From Allorhodopirellula heiligendammensis (lineage in GTDB: Bacteria; Planctomycetota; Planctomycetia; Pirellulales; Pirellulaceae), in contig NZ_SJPU01000002.1 in NCBI RefSeq assembly GCF_007860105.1, positions 733,739-797,738 of the forward strand: a stretch of 64,000 nt of DNA, read 5' to 3'. Below the pieces are notes generated by a model. That model did no database searches, had not been told where the DNA came from, and saw nothing but the letters and a program-made list of their open reading frames with translations. A program made the position numbers and the translations under genes. The first letter of the stretch is position 1; each line of letters begins with the position of its first letter. Shown here one piece after another: positions 1 through 9,011 of the stretch.

Positions 1-63
1 ACGCCTCCGGTGGGCTCGATTCGAGTCTGCCGGTAGCCACGAATGCCGAAAGAGTGATACAAC

Positions 64-102
64 AAGGAGGTGGACATGTACGTTCCTGCAAAGAAGATGT
101 GA
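64..102 (+). other. Possible eight-codon ORF with a strong ribosome binding site
   Basis: A near-perfect Shine-Dalgarno sequence (aaggagg, 64-70) stands five bases before an ATG at 76, which opens a frame of only eight codons ending in TGA at 100-102. The encoded peptide would read MYVPAKKM. It could be a leader peptide, the end of a gene disrupted outside the window, or chance. Nothing else is recognisable in 1-323. Confidence 0.2.
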
Positions 103-323
103 GAATTCTCTTTGAAGGATGGCATGTCCACACTTTTTTATCCATCCGTCGTAACTTCCGCGACTTCAAACCCGGCGCACGCTTTAGTCGGATGAGCCTG
201 CCTTTTCTTGTTTGCCGAAACGCAGGCATTCGTTTCGGCACGACACATACAGTTGCCCGCACAAAGCTTCGCAACGCACAATTCAGGCTAGAACACTCGT
301 CGGCTGATAGCGCAATTCGGTGC

Positions 324-1472
324 CTAGTTCCGATTCGAAAACGGTACGGTGTTTAACATTTGTTGTTGCTGAAGAATACCGCCGCCAAAGATTCCATTAA
401 ATTGTGTCGGCGGGCCAAAATTGATTCTTGGTGTTGCTTGCCGAAACATTTGGTCGCTCGCACTTGGCGCAATCGATGGTGGAGTGTGTTCGTTAATACC
501 ATCTCTCAAATGCATTTTGTACTCATTAAGCATTGCTCCGCTTCTCAGTGAAGATTCTGGGATCGGTTCGATCTGAAGGTCTGGGAAAACCGCGTGCAGG
601 CTTGGCAATAGTGACTCGATAGTTTTGAAATCCGGCGCGTTTTCTACAGCGCTTTTGACTAGATCCTGGGATGCGTGAAACTTGGCCGAGGCTGACAGAC
701 GCAGGTCATTCTCAATTGTCTGCGAACTATCGTCTGCGGAAACGACGGCGTGTACTTCTTGCACGTGAGTTCCTTTCGTTGCGAATTCACCCGCTTCGTT
801 TAGATAGTATGTGACGTCTTTAAAACCAGGACCGGATGCAGGCTGACCAGCGGCATAATCGATGATTGTCATCACCAACTTCGAGAATTCTTGCCGCTGG
901 CAGGGATCAACCCATATATATGTCCCACAGTTTTTGGCGTAACTATCACAGCACGTCTTTGGAACATCTCGCCAGCAGTCCGATTTGCATACCCAACCGC
1001 ACGTGACACCGCAGGGATCGTAGCACGACGCCGGATCGCCGGTCCAAGCGGCGAGGTAGTTACAGCACTTGCTACACTCGTCGGGAGGATGACCCACGGC
1101 CCGCTGATACGCACATTGCATCAGCTTCAATCGGGCTGGGCTCGTTACCGGAACGAGTGTGAAGTTTTGATCGACGGCACGAGAGCCGCCAGCAGAAACG
1201 TTAGCCCAGAATCGTCCAACGAAACCACCATCAGAAACTGCGATCCGCCCCTCGTCCTTTACCCCGTTCGTTGCCTGCGAGGCCACCGCAAATGACGGAG
1301 TCACGTAAGGATTGTTCACAAACTTCGCCAGATTATCCAGCACCTGTTGCTCGTAGATTTCGGATACCGTATTCACTTGGCGAATCGAATTTCGCTGCAG
1401 TTGCATGTGAGTACATCCGCTGCTTGACGCGACGCAAATACACGCAGCAGCAAAATAATATGCAATTTGCAT
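324..1472 (-). CDS. Cysteine-rich lipoprotein of unknown function
   Basis: The 382-residue protein begins with a short hydrophobic leader ending in a lipobox-like ASSSGC, so Cys20 is probably lipidated. The start at 1472 was chosen because it puts this leader at the N-terminus; the frame stays open upstream to 1586. Residues about 120-191 hold 13 cysteines, several as CC or CxxC pairs, between two ordinary segments. This suggests a disulfide-knotted or metal-binding insert in an exported protein. The C-terminal 60 residues are rich in Gln, Pro and Asn. I do not recognise the family. It stands alone, with IS remnants upstream. Confidence 0.7.
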   Translation of the reverse strand: MQIAYYFAAACICVASSSGCTHMQLQRNSIRQVNTVSEIYEQQVLDNLAKFVNNPYVTPSFAVASQATNGVKDEGRIAVSDGGFVGRFWANVSAGGSRAVDQNFTLVPVTSPARLKLMQCAYQRAVGHPPDECSKCCNYLAAWTGDPASCYDPCGVTCGWVCKSDCWRDVPKTCCDSYAKNCGTYIWVDPCQRQEFSKLVMTIIDYAAGQPASGPGFKDVTYYLNEAGEFATKGTHVQEVHAVVSADDSSQTIENDLRLSASAKFHASQDLVKSAVENAPDFKTIESLLPSLHAVFPDLQIEPIPESSLRSGAMLNEYKMHLRDGINEHTPPSIAPSASDQMFRQATPRINFGPPTQFNGIFGGGILQQQQMLNTVPFSNRN

Positions 1473-1855
1473 TTTCGAGTTCCATCTCTTGGAGTCACGG
1501 AATGTGCATCTTTGCTCATTCATTGTTGTCTGGGGTTCCAAACTGGCATTTAGATTCACTAGCAATATCGAGAAGGAGTGAGGCAATACTTGCGAGGTAG
1601 TTGTATCCCCTCGGCGGTGCTGGTGTGAGCCGGTACGTTTGGTTTGGTTACAGGAGATATGTCAATTGGTTTGAACACTTTGTATTTGACTGGGGACAAA
1701 GTCCTTCGCCGAAGGAACTTGCCGTTCGAGCCGGTACGGCTGGATCGCCGAGGCCGACGATCTCGATCAACTCTCCAACCCGTGTAGTCGAGCGGAGCCG
1801 ATTCGTGTTCTCGGTCAGAAGCGTCAACGATAGTCTTGAGATCCAGAACCCGACC

Positions 1856-2012
1856 GCCGAACTCAGGCCGCTAGCAGAACGCAAAGCCGGCACGATGCTC
1901 TCCCAAATGGGCTTGCAGGGCGGTGACCGAAAATCAAATAGTTACGATGACCGTGTGAAACTGAGCGACGTGGGAGTCACCCAAAAACCAGTCCAAACGT
2001 TGGCAGCGAGCA
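1856..2012 (+). pseudogene. Fragment of a ParB-like / DNA-binding protein
   Basis: A plus-strand frame shows a stretch with AERKAGTMLSQM, then GGDRKS, then KLSDVGVTQ. This order is typical of the helix-turn-helix part of ParB-like proteins of phages and mobile elements (pattern: ERxAGxMLxEM, GGDRKS, LSDLGVTKxQSSRWQ). The frame loses the expected SSRWQ part and has no convincing start or N-terminal nuclease domain, so this is a remnant. It lies directly upstream of transposase fragments. Family assignment is by motif memory only. Confidence 0.45.
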
Positions 2013-2094
2013 GCCACCATCTCCGATCGTACCTATTCAGCCGCCTGAAATTGGGATTGGCTAAATCTGGGATTTTCGTTCTGTTTTGCAGATC

Positions 2095-2493
2095 ATGGAC
2101 GGAACCGGAGTCACTATCGTTCTCGATCGTCCGATCGACGTCACCTTGCTCGACAAGGTGATGAACAACCAGCTTAGCGAATGCGATGCGCTCGCGCTGG
2201 AACGTTTAGAACCAGAGATCATCGCGTTCACGATGCTGGCGCTCCAGCAGCGAATCGCCGGGACAACCCAGTCCACCGGACCCAACACGCCTCCATCGAC
2301 GATCCCACCCTTTTCGAAGCCGGCAGCGAAGCCGTCCAAGGGCAAGGAAAAACGTGGCGGGCAAGCTGGCCACACGGGACGAACACGCCCGCCGTTGCCC
2401 GATCCCGATCGCACTCGCGAGCACCAGCACGACCGCTGCCCAGACTGCGACGGCGTAACCGTACACCGGAGCCAGTCAGTGGGGTGGGGTTGA
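2095..2493 (+). pseudogene. IS66-type transposase, N-terminal fragment
   Basis: The frame encodes the N-terminal part of an IS66 transposase: an alpha-helical leader, a Pro/Lys-rich linker with GGQAGHTG, and the first half of the IS66 zinc-binding motif (CPDCDG). After about 130 residues the similarity stops and the frame closes, so the DDE catalytic core is missing. The matching C-terminal piece is nearby but on the opposite strand, so the element has been broken and partly inverted. Confidence 0.65.
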
Positions 2494-2832
2494 CTTCTTA
2501 GGGAGTCGGCGGCGGGCACGGCGGGTTCGTTTGCGGTCGGCGGCGTGGCGACGCTCCTCCGCGCGGTACTCGCGAATCGCTTCGGGGTGATCCGCTTTCC
2601 AGGCGTGCGGTGCCATCGATGACCAGTCCGTCTCCCCGGCAAGCGCTCGACGCAACACGTCATCCAAGTACGCACGTACGTCCAAGTCGTTGCGGATGGC
2701 AGATCCGATAATCGTAAGCAAGTTCGCCGCTCGTTCGCCCGCTGACAGCGATCCTTTGAATAGCCAGTTCTTGCGACCTGTCGCTACGCGCTTCATCAAC
2801 TGTTCGCAGTCATTGTTGTCGATCGGGATCCC
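2476..2832 (-). pseudogene. IS66-type transposase, C-terminal fragment
   Basis: On the minus strand the frame starts at GIPIDNNDCEQ and runs through GRKNWLF, the conserved end of the IS66 DDE domain, then the IS66 C-terminal tail (HAWKADHPE). The N-terminal three quarters are absent. It converges on the plus-strand IS66 N-terminal fragment, with a small overlap at 2476-2493. At its 5' side it is joined directly to an IS4-like start in another frame. Confidence 0.65.
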
Positions 2833-2929
2833 GCTGTGTGCCGACCTCATGCAACAACTGCAGCACTTTGAGGTACTTCAGTCCTTGGACATCTTTGGCA
2901 GCGGGCTTCGGCTTGGATCTTCGGGCCAT
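2828..2929 (-). pseudogene. IS4-type transposase, N-terminal scrap
   Basis: About 34 residues beginning MARRSKPKPAAKDVQG and continuing to LHEVGTQRD resemble the N-terminus of IS4-family transposases found in planctomycetes (GLKYFKLL...LHEVGTQRD). The frame then shifts into the IS66 C-terminal piece and ends. No catalytic residues remain. It marks insertion of one element into another followed by deletion. Confidence 0.4.
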
Positions 2930-3113
2930 TACGTGTGCAGGTACAGCGACACAAGTCAAATTGGCAGTGGGATGGAAGTCTATTGCACGGCGCAAATTTC
3001 GTGCCAATCGCCGCTGCCCACCACTTCTGCTAAGTACCTAAACGCCGTGCCGAACAGTATTGGCTCTGTCCCTATCTATCAAGGTTTCTCCTAGTCCGTC
3101 GTCCTGTCGTAAT

Positions 3114-4022
3114 TCAGCGCGCACCGTCTTTGGGGGCGATCAGGCTACGAAATAGCTCGCCATCCACGCTGGATGTGAGGAATACCGTCGATCCATCTAG
3201 TCTAGAAAACAGGGCGCCACCCGGATGGGCGGATCCCCAGTTGTCTTGATAACGTGCGCCGGGGCCATCTCGCTCGATCAACAAACCGCTGCGAACGGTC
3301 CCGTTGCTGCCGCCACTGAAGATCGGTTCGTCGTAGTACCAACTTGTTTCTGTTTGAATGATTGGGTCAAACGCCTTCTCCCCCGTCCCTAAGGTATTGC
3401 TGAGTCCGTCCACGATCGCACTGAGCGGCTGCGCGTCAGGGAAGTTCAGCATGACCCGGCGGTTGCCGGCGTAGTCCGTTTTGGCCCATGCTCGATCGCC
3501 CGCAGAGTACCGGCCGTACGAATCATCCCGTGGAACCAATGGATTTGCTCGGGTACGGCTGGGGCAACGAAAGAGCGGCCCGGCGGATTCGACCCGGACG
3601 GACTGATACGCTTCGGTTTGTTCCAACGATGGCAAAATTGCGTAGGCCCAACTGCCCGTTTGTTGCGGCGGCGCGGCTCCGGGTAGGCCGACTCCCCACC
3701 AAAATTGTCGATCAGCGGCCAACGTATAAGTGCCAATTCGGACTTGATCGCCAGAGGCCGACCTCACCGTGGACGTGCCATCGTTGCCGCCATTGCTGGG
3801 TAAATACCCGTGCTTGGAGGCGTGCATTTGAATGCCCAACGCCAATTGTCGTTGTTGGTTCATGCATTGGGTGCCTCGAGCTGACTCACGTGCATTCTGG
3901 ACGGCACCGGTGAGCAACGACGCCAGCAGCGCCATGATGGCAAATACGATCAGCAGTTCAATCAAGGTCATGCCGTAGCGAAGCGGCCTGATACTACCCG
4001 ATTTCGAATGAGATTGGTTCAT
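3114..4022 (-). CDS. DUF1559 pseudopilin-like protein
   Basis: The 302-residue protein has a type IV prepilin-like N-terminus: a basic leader, then GMTLIELLIVFAIMALLASL, where cleavage after Gly and methylation would be expected. The rest is the DUF1559 domain common in Planctomycetes. It ends with the H-x9-DG motif (HPGG...LDG, about residues 266-277). Such proteins are probably surface or type II secretion pseudopilins; their exact role is unknown. It is the last gene of a four-gene operon, starting eight bases after the stop of the glycosyltransferase gene. Confidence 0.88.
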   Translation of the reverse strand: MNQSHSKSGSIRPLRYGMTLIELLIVFAIMALLASLLTGAVQNARESARGTQCMNQQRQLALGIQMHASKHGYLPSNGGNDGTSTVRSASGDQVRIGTYTLAADRQFWWGVGLPGAAPPQQTGSWAYAILPSLEQTEAYQSVRVESAGPLFRCPSRTRANPLVPRDDSYGRYSAGDRAWAKTDYAGNRRVMLNFPDAQPLSAIVDGLSNTLGTGEKAFDPIIQTETSWYYDEPIFSGGSNGTVRSGLLIERDGPGARYQDNWGSAHPGGALFSRLDGSTVFLTSSVDGELFRSLIAPKDGAR

Positions 4023-4029
4023 GGGAGTC

Positions 4030-5853
4030 CTATCGGATGGGTGGCACTGCTGCGTTGTCGACTCGGAAAAGAAGGTGGCTTGCGCCGATCGGTTCGATGG
4101 GCTCGGTTGGAAGTGAGTGCAGAAGGCTGGGATTGCGAGAGAGGTCTGACTTGCTGACGATCAACCACTTTTGGTTGGGATCATTGTACCGGCCCAGCAT
4201 TGCAAATTCTGGATAGGCCTCTCGGATCCCCATTCCGAGCCCGGTACTGGAGATCAATTTGAGTGGACGATGTTGCGGATGGGTCGCGATCCAATGCGCG
4301 ACCAAATCATTGTCTTGGCCCCAGTCGGTGGCGTCGTTGAAAAGATGAAAATGGCCATTTTCAGTACCACCCGAAACGGTATTGAAGGCGCCTAGCCAAT
4401 GGGGTGCGATGCCAATGGATGCAATCAACGTGGCCAGAAGTCCCACGAGGATGCCAGCATTGACGATCCGGCCTGGCTTTGACTCGTAATGACGTGCCAG
4501 CGGCGCGACGATCAACAGGAACAGGAAGGGATACAATGGAAGAATGTATCGGTGTTGCTGTGCAAAACCACTCTTGTAGGCGGTGATCTCAATCATTGCG
4601 GCGGCGACACAGCCGATAAGAACTTGATCCAAGGAAATGGACCAACGATGGTCACGATCGAAGATGCGACCGATCAGGTAGAGCAGGCTGGCGGCTATCG
4701 CAAAGAGCGTTCCCGTTGGCAGTTTTACTAACATGGAATACAGATAGAACCACCACCATCCGTGTGTCGTGTTCATCCCTGCGGCGTAGCTGATGATCCC
4801 TTCACGAAAGTCACTCTGTTGACGGTCCATGCCGTTGAGATACTGTTCGGGAACTGGACAGGGAATTCCACCGAACCAAGCGTTCTCGAATCGGGACGCG
4901 ATTTCATCATTCGTTTGGCCATACAGGGCATCTTCGGAGAATTTCAATTCTCCAAGCGGCTTTCCCACACCATCGAAGCCATAGGGCAATGCGATCACCA
5001 GCAAGGTGATTGCCAGCGCCAGTGTCGCTTGGCCGATGATGCGCGGCTGCCTGGTGCTGCAATATCTCCAAATCACGAAGGCGAGATAGATCGGGCAAAG
5101 TAACAGTGCTGTGAATTTACAAGACAGTGCCAGCCCGAGTGTTGCACCGCCCAAAGCTGCATCTTGCCAATGAAGCGACCTGACCCAACGGCCAAAGCAT
5201 AGGCTGCTAACCAGCATCGCTGCCGTCACCGCAATGTCATTGGTGATCAGTGATCCATGCGCCAAGACTTGTGGCTGGAATGCCCAAAAGCCGGCCGCAA
5301 CCAATCCGATCGCCGACCCGTACGGGCTCAGCTTGCGCGCACTCGGATTGTGCTGTGTTACCCCGTACAACGTTTGGCCCCATCGAAAAACCGCCACCGT
5401 TGCCGCGACCGCGAACAGGCTGACAAGAAGTCGTCCCCAAAATAGCTGCTGTTGAAACCGCTTGGGAGCAGTGGCATAGAGCTCACGTCCGAACGGGAAC
5501 TCGCTCCGCACTGAAACCCGGCTCAGGGCGCCCGACCTCAGGGTATCAATCATGTCAAAGGAGGGCGTGAAATCTGCCAGTTCGTCCCAATTCAAATAGG
5601 CAGGGAGAGTTCCAAGAGCACGAACCAGGGGAGGGTTGACGTTGAACGAGTGCAAGTCTCCGTGATGCCAGTATCGGATTCCAGCATAAAAATGGCCGTA
5701 TTCATCACTGACGGGCGATGAACGATAGGCATGCCATCCCAGCAAGGCGGACTGCATCGCTATCATAACCATCAAGATGACCAAGTGGTTGCGGTTGGCG
5801 AACTGGATCGTAGTGAACCAAGACGTCCTCCAGAGCAGAGCCCTATTCCACAA
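4030..5853 (-). CDS. GT-C family (PMT/ArnT-like) glycosyltransferase, membrane protein
   Basis: The 607-residue protein has a first membrane segment (about 23-42), then an extracytoplasmic loop with SDEYGHF and NPPL, as in dolichyl-phosphate-mannose:protein mannosyltransferase and ArnT-like enzymes, where acidic residues of the first loop bind metal and substrate. About ten further hydrophobic segments follow, then a soluble C-terminal part of some 100 residues. It would transfer a sugar from a polyprenyl-phosphate donor on the outer face of the membrane. The start appears to be TTG at 5853, overlapping the preceding gene by 11 bases with an AGGGG ribosome site, so it is probably translationally coupled. 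Acceptor unknown. Confidence 0.8.
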   Translation of the reverse strand: MWNRALLWRTSWFTTIQFANRNHLVILMVMIAMQSALLGWHAYRSSPVSDEYGHFYAGIRYWHHGDLHSFNVNPPLVRALGTLPAYLNWDELADFTPSFDMIDTLRSGALSRVSVRSEFPFGRELYATAPKRFQQQLFWGRLLVSLFAVAATVAVFRWGQTLYGVTQHNPSARKLSPYGSAIGLVAAGFWAFQPQVLAHGSLITNDIAVTAAMLVSSLCFGRWVRSLHWQDAALGGATLGLALSCKFTALLLCPIYLAFVIWRYCSTRQPRIIGQATLALAITLLVIALPYGFDGVGKPLGELKFSEDALYGQTNDEIASRFENAWFGGIPCPVPEQYLNGMDRQQSDFREGIISYAAGMNTTHGWWWFYLYSMLVKLPTGTLFAIAASLLYLIGRIFDRDHRWSISLDQVLIGCVAAAMIEITAYKSGFAQQHRYILPLYPFLFLLIVAPLARHYESKPGRIVNAGILVGLLATLIASIGIAPHWLGAFNTVSGGTENGHFHLFNDATDWGQDNDLVAHWIATHPQHRPLKLISSTGLGMGIREAYPEFAMLGRYNDPNQKWLIVSKSDLSRNPSLLHSLPTEPIEPIGASHLLFRVDNAAVPPIR

Positions 5854-6142
5854 AATCCGCCCCTACCTTCAAGGATGCGGTAACCGTTTCTGCTCCCAAC
5901 GCGATACGCCACGCTGCCTGCAAGTTCTCCGCACATCGCTGGGCAGCTTCCAAGCCGCAGAAGCCGTCCTCCTCAGACGGGTTGTTGCGGGATGGTTCTT
6001 CGTTCACACTTGAGTTGTGGTTTTGATCTCGCTCGCGTTGCGGGTTATCGTTCTGTGCGTTGTCGGTCGAAGCCCACGTAGTGTAGCAAGCCAAACACAG
6101 ACCGATAAAAAAGGTAGAGACGGCTTTTCCGAAAACGGTCAT
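5843..6142 (-). CDS. Small exported protein of unknown function
   Basis: A 99-residue product with an N-terminal hydrophobic leader (residues about 5-24), then a polar Asn/Asp/Glu-rich stretch and a C-terminal part with two cysteines. Its ATG overlaps the stop of the gene before it by one base (TAATG), and its own end overlaps the glycosyltransferase start by 11 bases. This tight packing is the main support for its being real. I do not recognise a family. Confidence 0.6.
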   Translation of the reverse strand: MTVFGKAVSTFFIGLCLACYTTWASTDNAQNDNPQRERDQNHNSSVNEEPSRNNPSEEDGFCGLEAAQRCAENLQAAWRIALGAETVTASLKVGADFVE

Positions 6143-7314
6143 TAGACTGGCTCCGATCGTGGCCAAAAGCGGTACACCGCCATTGCAATAATGAGACCGA
6201 TCAAGCCAAGGTTGAGATAGAAGAACCAAGACGACTTCGGCTGCGGTGCATTGGCACGAGCATTGGCCAAAGCGTGTTGCTGAATCGATGCCAGTTGCGC
6301 ATCGGAGTAAGGAACATGAGTTCGTTTCCTGTCTCTCTCACGCATCCACTCGGTGCCAGCGGGCCAGGGTGGGATCCATTCAAAATTGTGGACGTCGATC
6401 TCGCGAATGTCGAGCATTTCGATCGAGCAGATGTATCCGAATGTTCCATCCGGTGTGAGAGATTGATAGGTTGCCTTCTTGGGGTAACGAAAACCGTCAA
6501 AGACCATCAGTTCTGAAATATCAATTTGCAATGGACCATGGGGTGGCCGTGGTTGCTCAAGGGGCAGGTATTCAGGTCCTGATGTGAAGACCGCATAACG
6601 TGGATCATCAGGGTCGGTTGTCGACATGCGAATCGCTTTCCGATCTGCTTTGTGTTCGATCCATTCGGTTTGAAGCTTGTCGCCCATTGCGACAAACTCG
6701 ATGTCATCAGGCGGTTCGCAGCCAATGATTGCGCAGAGATCGTTGACAAGTAGGCAGGCAAGTGGGTCTAGCTGAAAAGCAGGCAAGCCATATCCAACCG
6801 ACTCGTTGCCAAACGAAGTCACCCTCTTTCTGCCTTCGAAGTTGTACAGAAGCTTGCGGACGAAACTATGACTGATGCGTCCATTGGTTCCCTCGAAATA
6901 GGTGAGCAAAGGATCGTCATCGATATGGGGTTCCCCCGGGTTCTCCTGGTAATGCATCAGACGAACGGGAATGTACGAACGATGCGGGCTCGGCTTGCCA
7001 ATGGCGAGCGTGCGCACACCATTGGCAGCCGTATTTAAGTGACCCGAGAAAAAGGTTGCTCCACCGCGTTCGGTGCGGCTTTCGGTTTCAATCTTGTAAC
7101 GAAATTCTTTGCCGTAAAAGTAAGTGCGTGGTACCATCCGGGTTCGACGAAGCTCGTCGGCGCTCAACAAATGATCTTCGGCGCTGGGCGACTGAGCTCC
7201 CAAGGGAGCGGCGGCAATGCACAAAAATGCTAACAAAATGAAGCATTGACTTAATCGTACGTTGCCCACATCGGTTGCTGGGCGACCCGATCTGATAACT
7301 GCGTTGAAGACCAT
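6142..7314 (-). CDS. Exported, membrane-anchored protein of unknown function
   Basis: The 390-residue protein has a signal peptide (hydrophobic part about 21-42, ending LGAQS), a large extracytoplasmic region, and a C-terminal transmembrane segment (about 361-384) followed by a short basic tail. The middle resembles beta-rich outer-envelope proteins of planctomycetes, but I cannot name a family. It leads an operon with a small exported protein, a GT-C glycosyltransferase and a pseudopilin, so it may take part in building or glycosylating an envelope structure. Start at the ATG 7314; the signal peptide follows within 20 residues. Confidence 0.7.
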   Translation of the reverse strand: MVFNAVIRSGRPATDVGNVRLSQCFILLAFLCIAAAPLGAQSPSAEDHLLSADELRRTRMVPRTYFYGKEFRYKIETESRTERGGATFFSGHLNTAANGVRTLAIGKPSPHRSYIPVRLMHYQENPGEPHIDDDPLLTYFEGTNGRISHSFVRKLLYNFEGRKRVTSFGNESVGYGLPAFQLDPLACLLVNDLCAIIGCEPPDDIEFVAMGDKLQTEWIEHKADRKAIRMSTTDPDDPRYAVFTSGPEYLPLEQPRPPHGPLQIDISELMVFDGFRYPKKATYQSLTPDGTFGYICSIEMLDIREIDVHNFEWIPPWPAGTEWMRERDRKRTHVPYSDAQLASIQQHALANARANAPQPKSSWFFYLNLGLIGLIIAMAVYRFWPRSEPV

Positions 7315-7406
7315 GATTATTGCAACGTAACAGAGTCGTTGTGATGAAACCCAGGGGAGTGCGATAGATTCTAAAACTCTGAATCAGATCGGCACCCCAA
7401 TTTAGC

Positions 7407-7731
7407 GGTCCATCCGGGTTTATCGTGGAAAAATCCAGCATGTTGGATTTTGGAGGCATCGCGGTGGCGTCCGAAATGAGTGATGCCGTCTCAGAAGTAA
7501 CGCTGACGGCGGACACAGCCGCCGCCATGTGAAGGCATCTTTCGGTTCACCCCGACCGAGATATTCCTCGGCAAGTTGCTTCCCAGCAGAACGCGCTTCC
7601 GCTTCTCCCGGCGAAACGATCCTACCACAGCTGCATCAGCCTGACAAAGATTTCGGACGCCACCGACATGCCTTGAAAATCCCGCACACCTGGCTCACCG
7701 CTGCGAAACCCACGATAAACCCGGATGGACC
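7407..7731. repeat. 22-bp perfect inverted repeat enclosing about 280 bp
   Basis: The 22 bases at 7407-7428 (starting ggtccatccggg) recur as an exact reverse complement at 7710-7731. The outer flanks are also similar (acccc...tagcgg outside both arms). The enclosed 281 bp has no gene I can identify. The arrangement resembles the ends of a small non-autonomous transposable element or a decayed IS. The 7315-7847 interval holds no other recognisable feature. Confidence 0.5.
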
Positions 7732-7847
7732 AATATAGCGGGGTACAATGTGATCGTGGACGAAACGGCCAAGTATCTTCCCAAGCACCTACGTAAAAAA
7801 CAGGTTGAGTGAGTCGGTCGGTCGCTGCAGGTTCGAGCCTCCCGGAC

Positions 7848-9011
7848 TCAACCCTTCAGTTTGCGGATGCCGATTCCCGGTAAGTCATTCAGGGTCATCT
7901 TGCCATCGACAACCTGTACTCCGGCGAAGACATCGTTGCTGATCAGGAGGTTGCCATCCAGATCGGCCCAATCCACCAGCGGTGACAACTGCGCTGCCGC
8001 CGATATCGCGCAGGAGGTTTCCGTCATGCAACCTAGCATAACCTTCATGTCCATTGCTCGGGCCACCGTGATCATCTTGTGGGCCTCACGCAACCCGGTG
8101 CTCTTCATCAATTTAATATTGATTCCTGAATACACCCCTTTGAAGGCGGCCACATCGCCAAGTCGCTGAAACGCCTCATCGGCAATGATGGGAAGCGGGC
8201 TGTTGGCTGTTAACCAGGCTGAATCGTCCACGGCAGTCTTGGGGAGCGGCTGCTCCACGAACTCAACGCCCTGTTCTGCGAGCCAGTGGATTATGTCCAA
8301 GGCTTGGCGTTTATCACTCCATCCCTGATTCACGTCGACATAGATCGGCACATTGGTTACCGAACGCACCGTCTCGATCATCTCCCGGTCATGGCCTCCC
8401 CCTAACTTCACTTTCAGTACTTTGAATCGGTCTGCTTCCTTGGTTTTGATCCGCACCATCTCGGGGGTGTCGATTCCGATGGTGAACGAGGTCATCGGTG
8501 TATTGTTCGGGTTGATCCCCCAGAGTCGGTAGAGCGGCATGTCTACTAACTTGCCAATGAGATCATGTAGCGCAATATCCACACAGGCTTTTGCTGCACG
8601 ATTGCCTTCGTCGAGCGAGTCCACATACGAGAGAATATCATCCAGCATAAACGGATCGTTAAACTGCCCGAGATTCACCTTGCTCAGAAATTGAAGCACC
8701 GAGTCTTGTGACTCTCCCAGATAGGGAGGCATGGATGCTTCTCCATAACCGGTCTGTCCCTCGTACTCGATCTCGGTAAGCACCACGGGGGTGGTGTTCC
8801 GGGAGCTCCCCGCGACGGTAAAGGTGTGTTTCAACTGCAATTGATATGGTCTGAATCTGAGCTTCATTTTCCCGCTTCCAATGTGAGCCGGAGCGACCGG
8901 TACAGGCGGCGGTGCGGGGCGTTCCTCTGCGCCACACGGGGTCCAGGGTAAAGCGGTTCCCAGGGAAGCTGCTCCCACGGCTTTTAAAAAATCCCTTCTT
9001 TCGTTTCCCAT
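7848..9011 (-). CDS. L-Ala-D/L-Glu epimerase (dipeptide epimerase), Tat-exported
   Basis: An enolase-superfamily enzyme of 387 residues that epimerises L-Ala-D-Glu from murein peptides to L-Ala-L-Glu. Visible active-site pieces are the KxK base (K200, K202), metal ligands D226, E253 and D278, the second base K300, and the DLD motif near 350-352 typical of dipeptide epimerases. The N-terminus carries a twin-arginine leader (RRDFLKAVG), so the protein is predicted to be exported, unlike the cytosolic YcjG and YkfB. Its ATG lies inside the end of the NlpC/P60 gene (28-base overlap), coupling the two. Other dipeptide substrates are possible. Confidence 0.88.
   Translation of the reverse strand: MGNERRDFLKAVGAASLGTALPWTPCGAEERPAPPPVPVAPAHIGSGKMKLRFRPYQLQLKHTFTVAGSSRNTTPVVLTEIEYEGQTGYGEASMPPYLGESQDSVLQFLSKVNLGQFNDPFMLDDILSYVDSLDEGNRAAKACVDIALHDLIGKLVDMPLYRLWGINPNNTPMTSFTIGIDTPEMVRIKTKEADRFKVLKVKLGGGHDREMIETVRSVTNVPIYVDVNQGWSDKRQALDIIHWLAEQGVEFVEQPLPKTAVDDSAWLTANSPLPIIADEAFQRLGDVAAFKGVYSGINIKLMKSTGLREAHKMITVARAMDMKVMLGCMTETSCAISAAAQLSPLVDWADLDGNLLISNDVFAGVQVVDGKMTLNDLPGIGIRKLKG

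Noticed and set aside
7088-7528. Minus-strand frame of 146 codons upstream of the exported protein
   Set aside because: It overlaps the start of the gene at 6142-7314 and runs through one arm of the inverted repeat. No known family.
7820-7855. tRNA-like T-arm (ggttcgag)
   Set aside because: The arms do not pair as a T stem and no matching acceptor or anticodon stem is found nearby.
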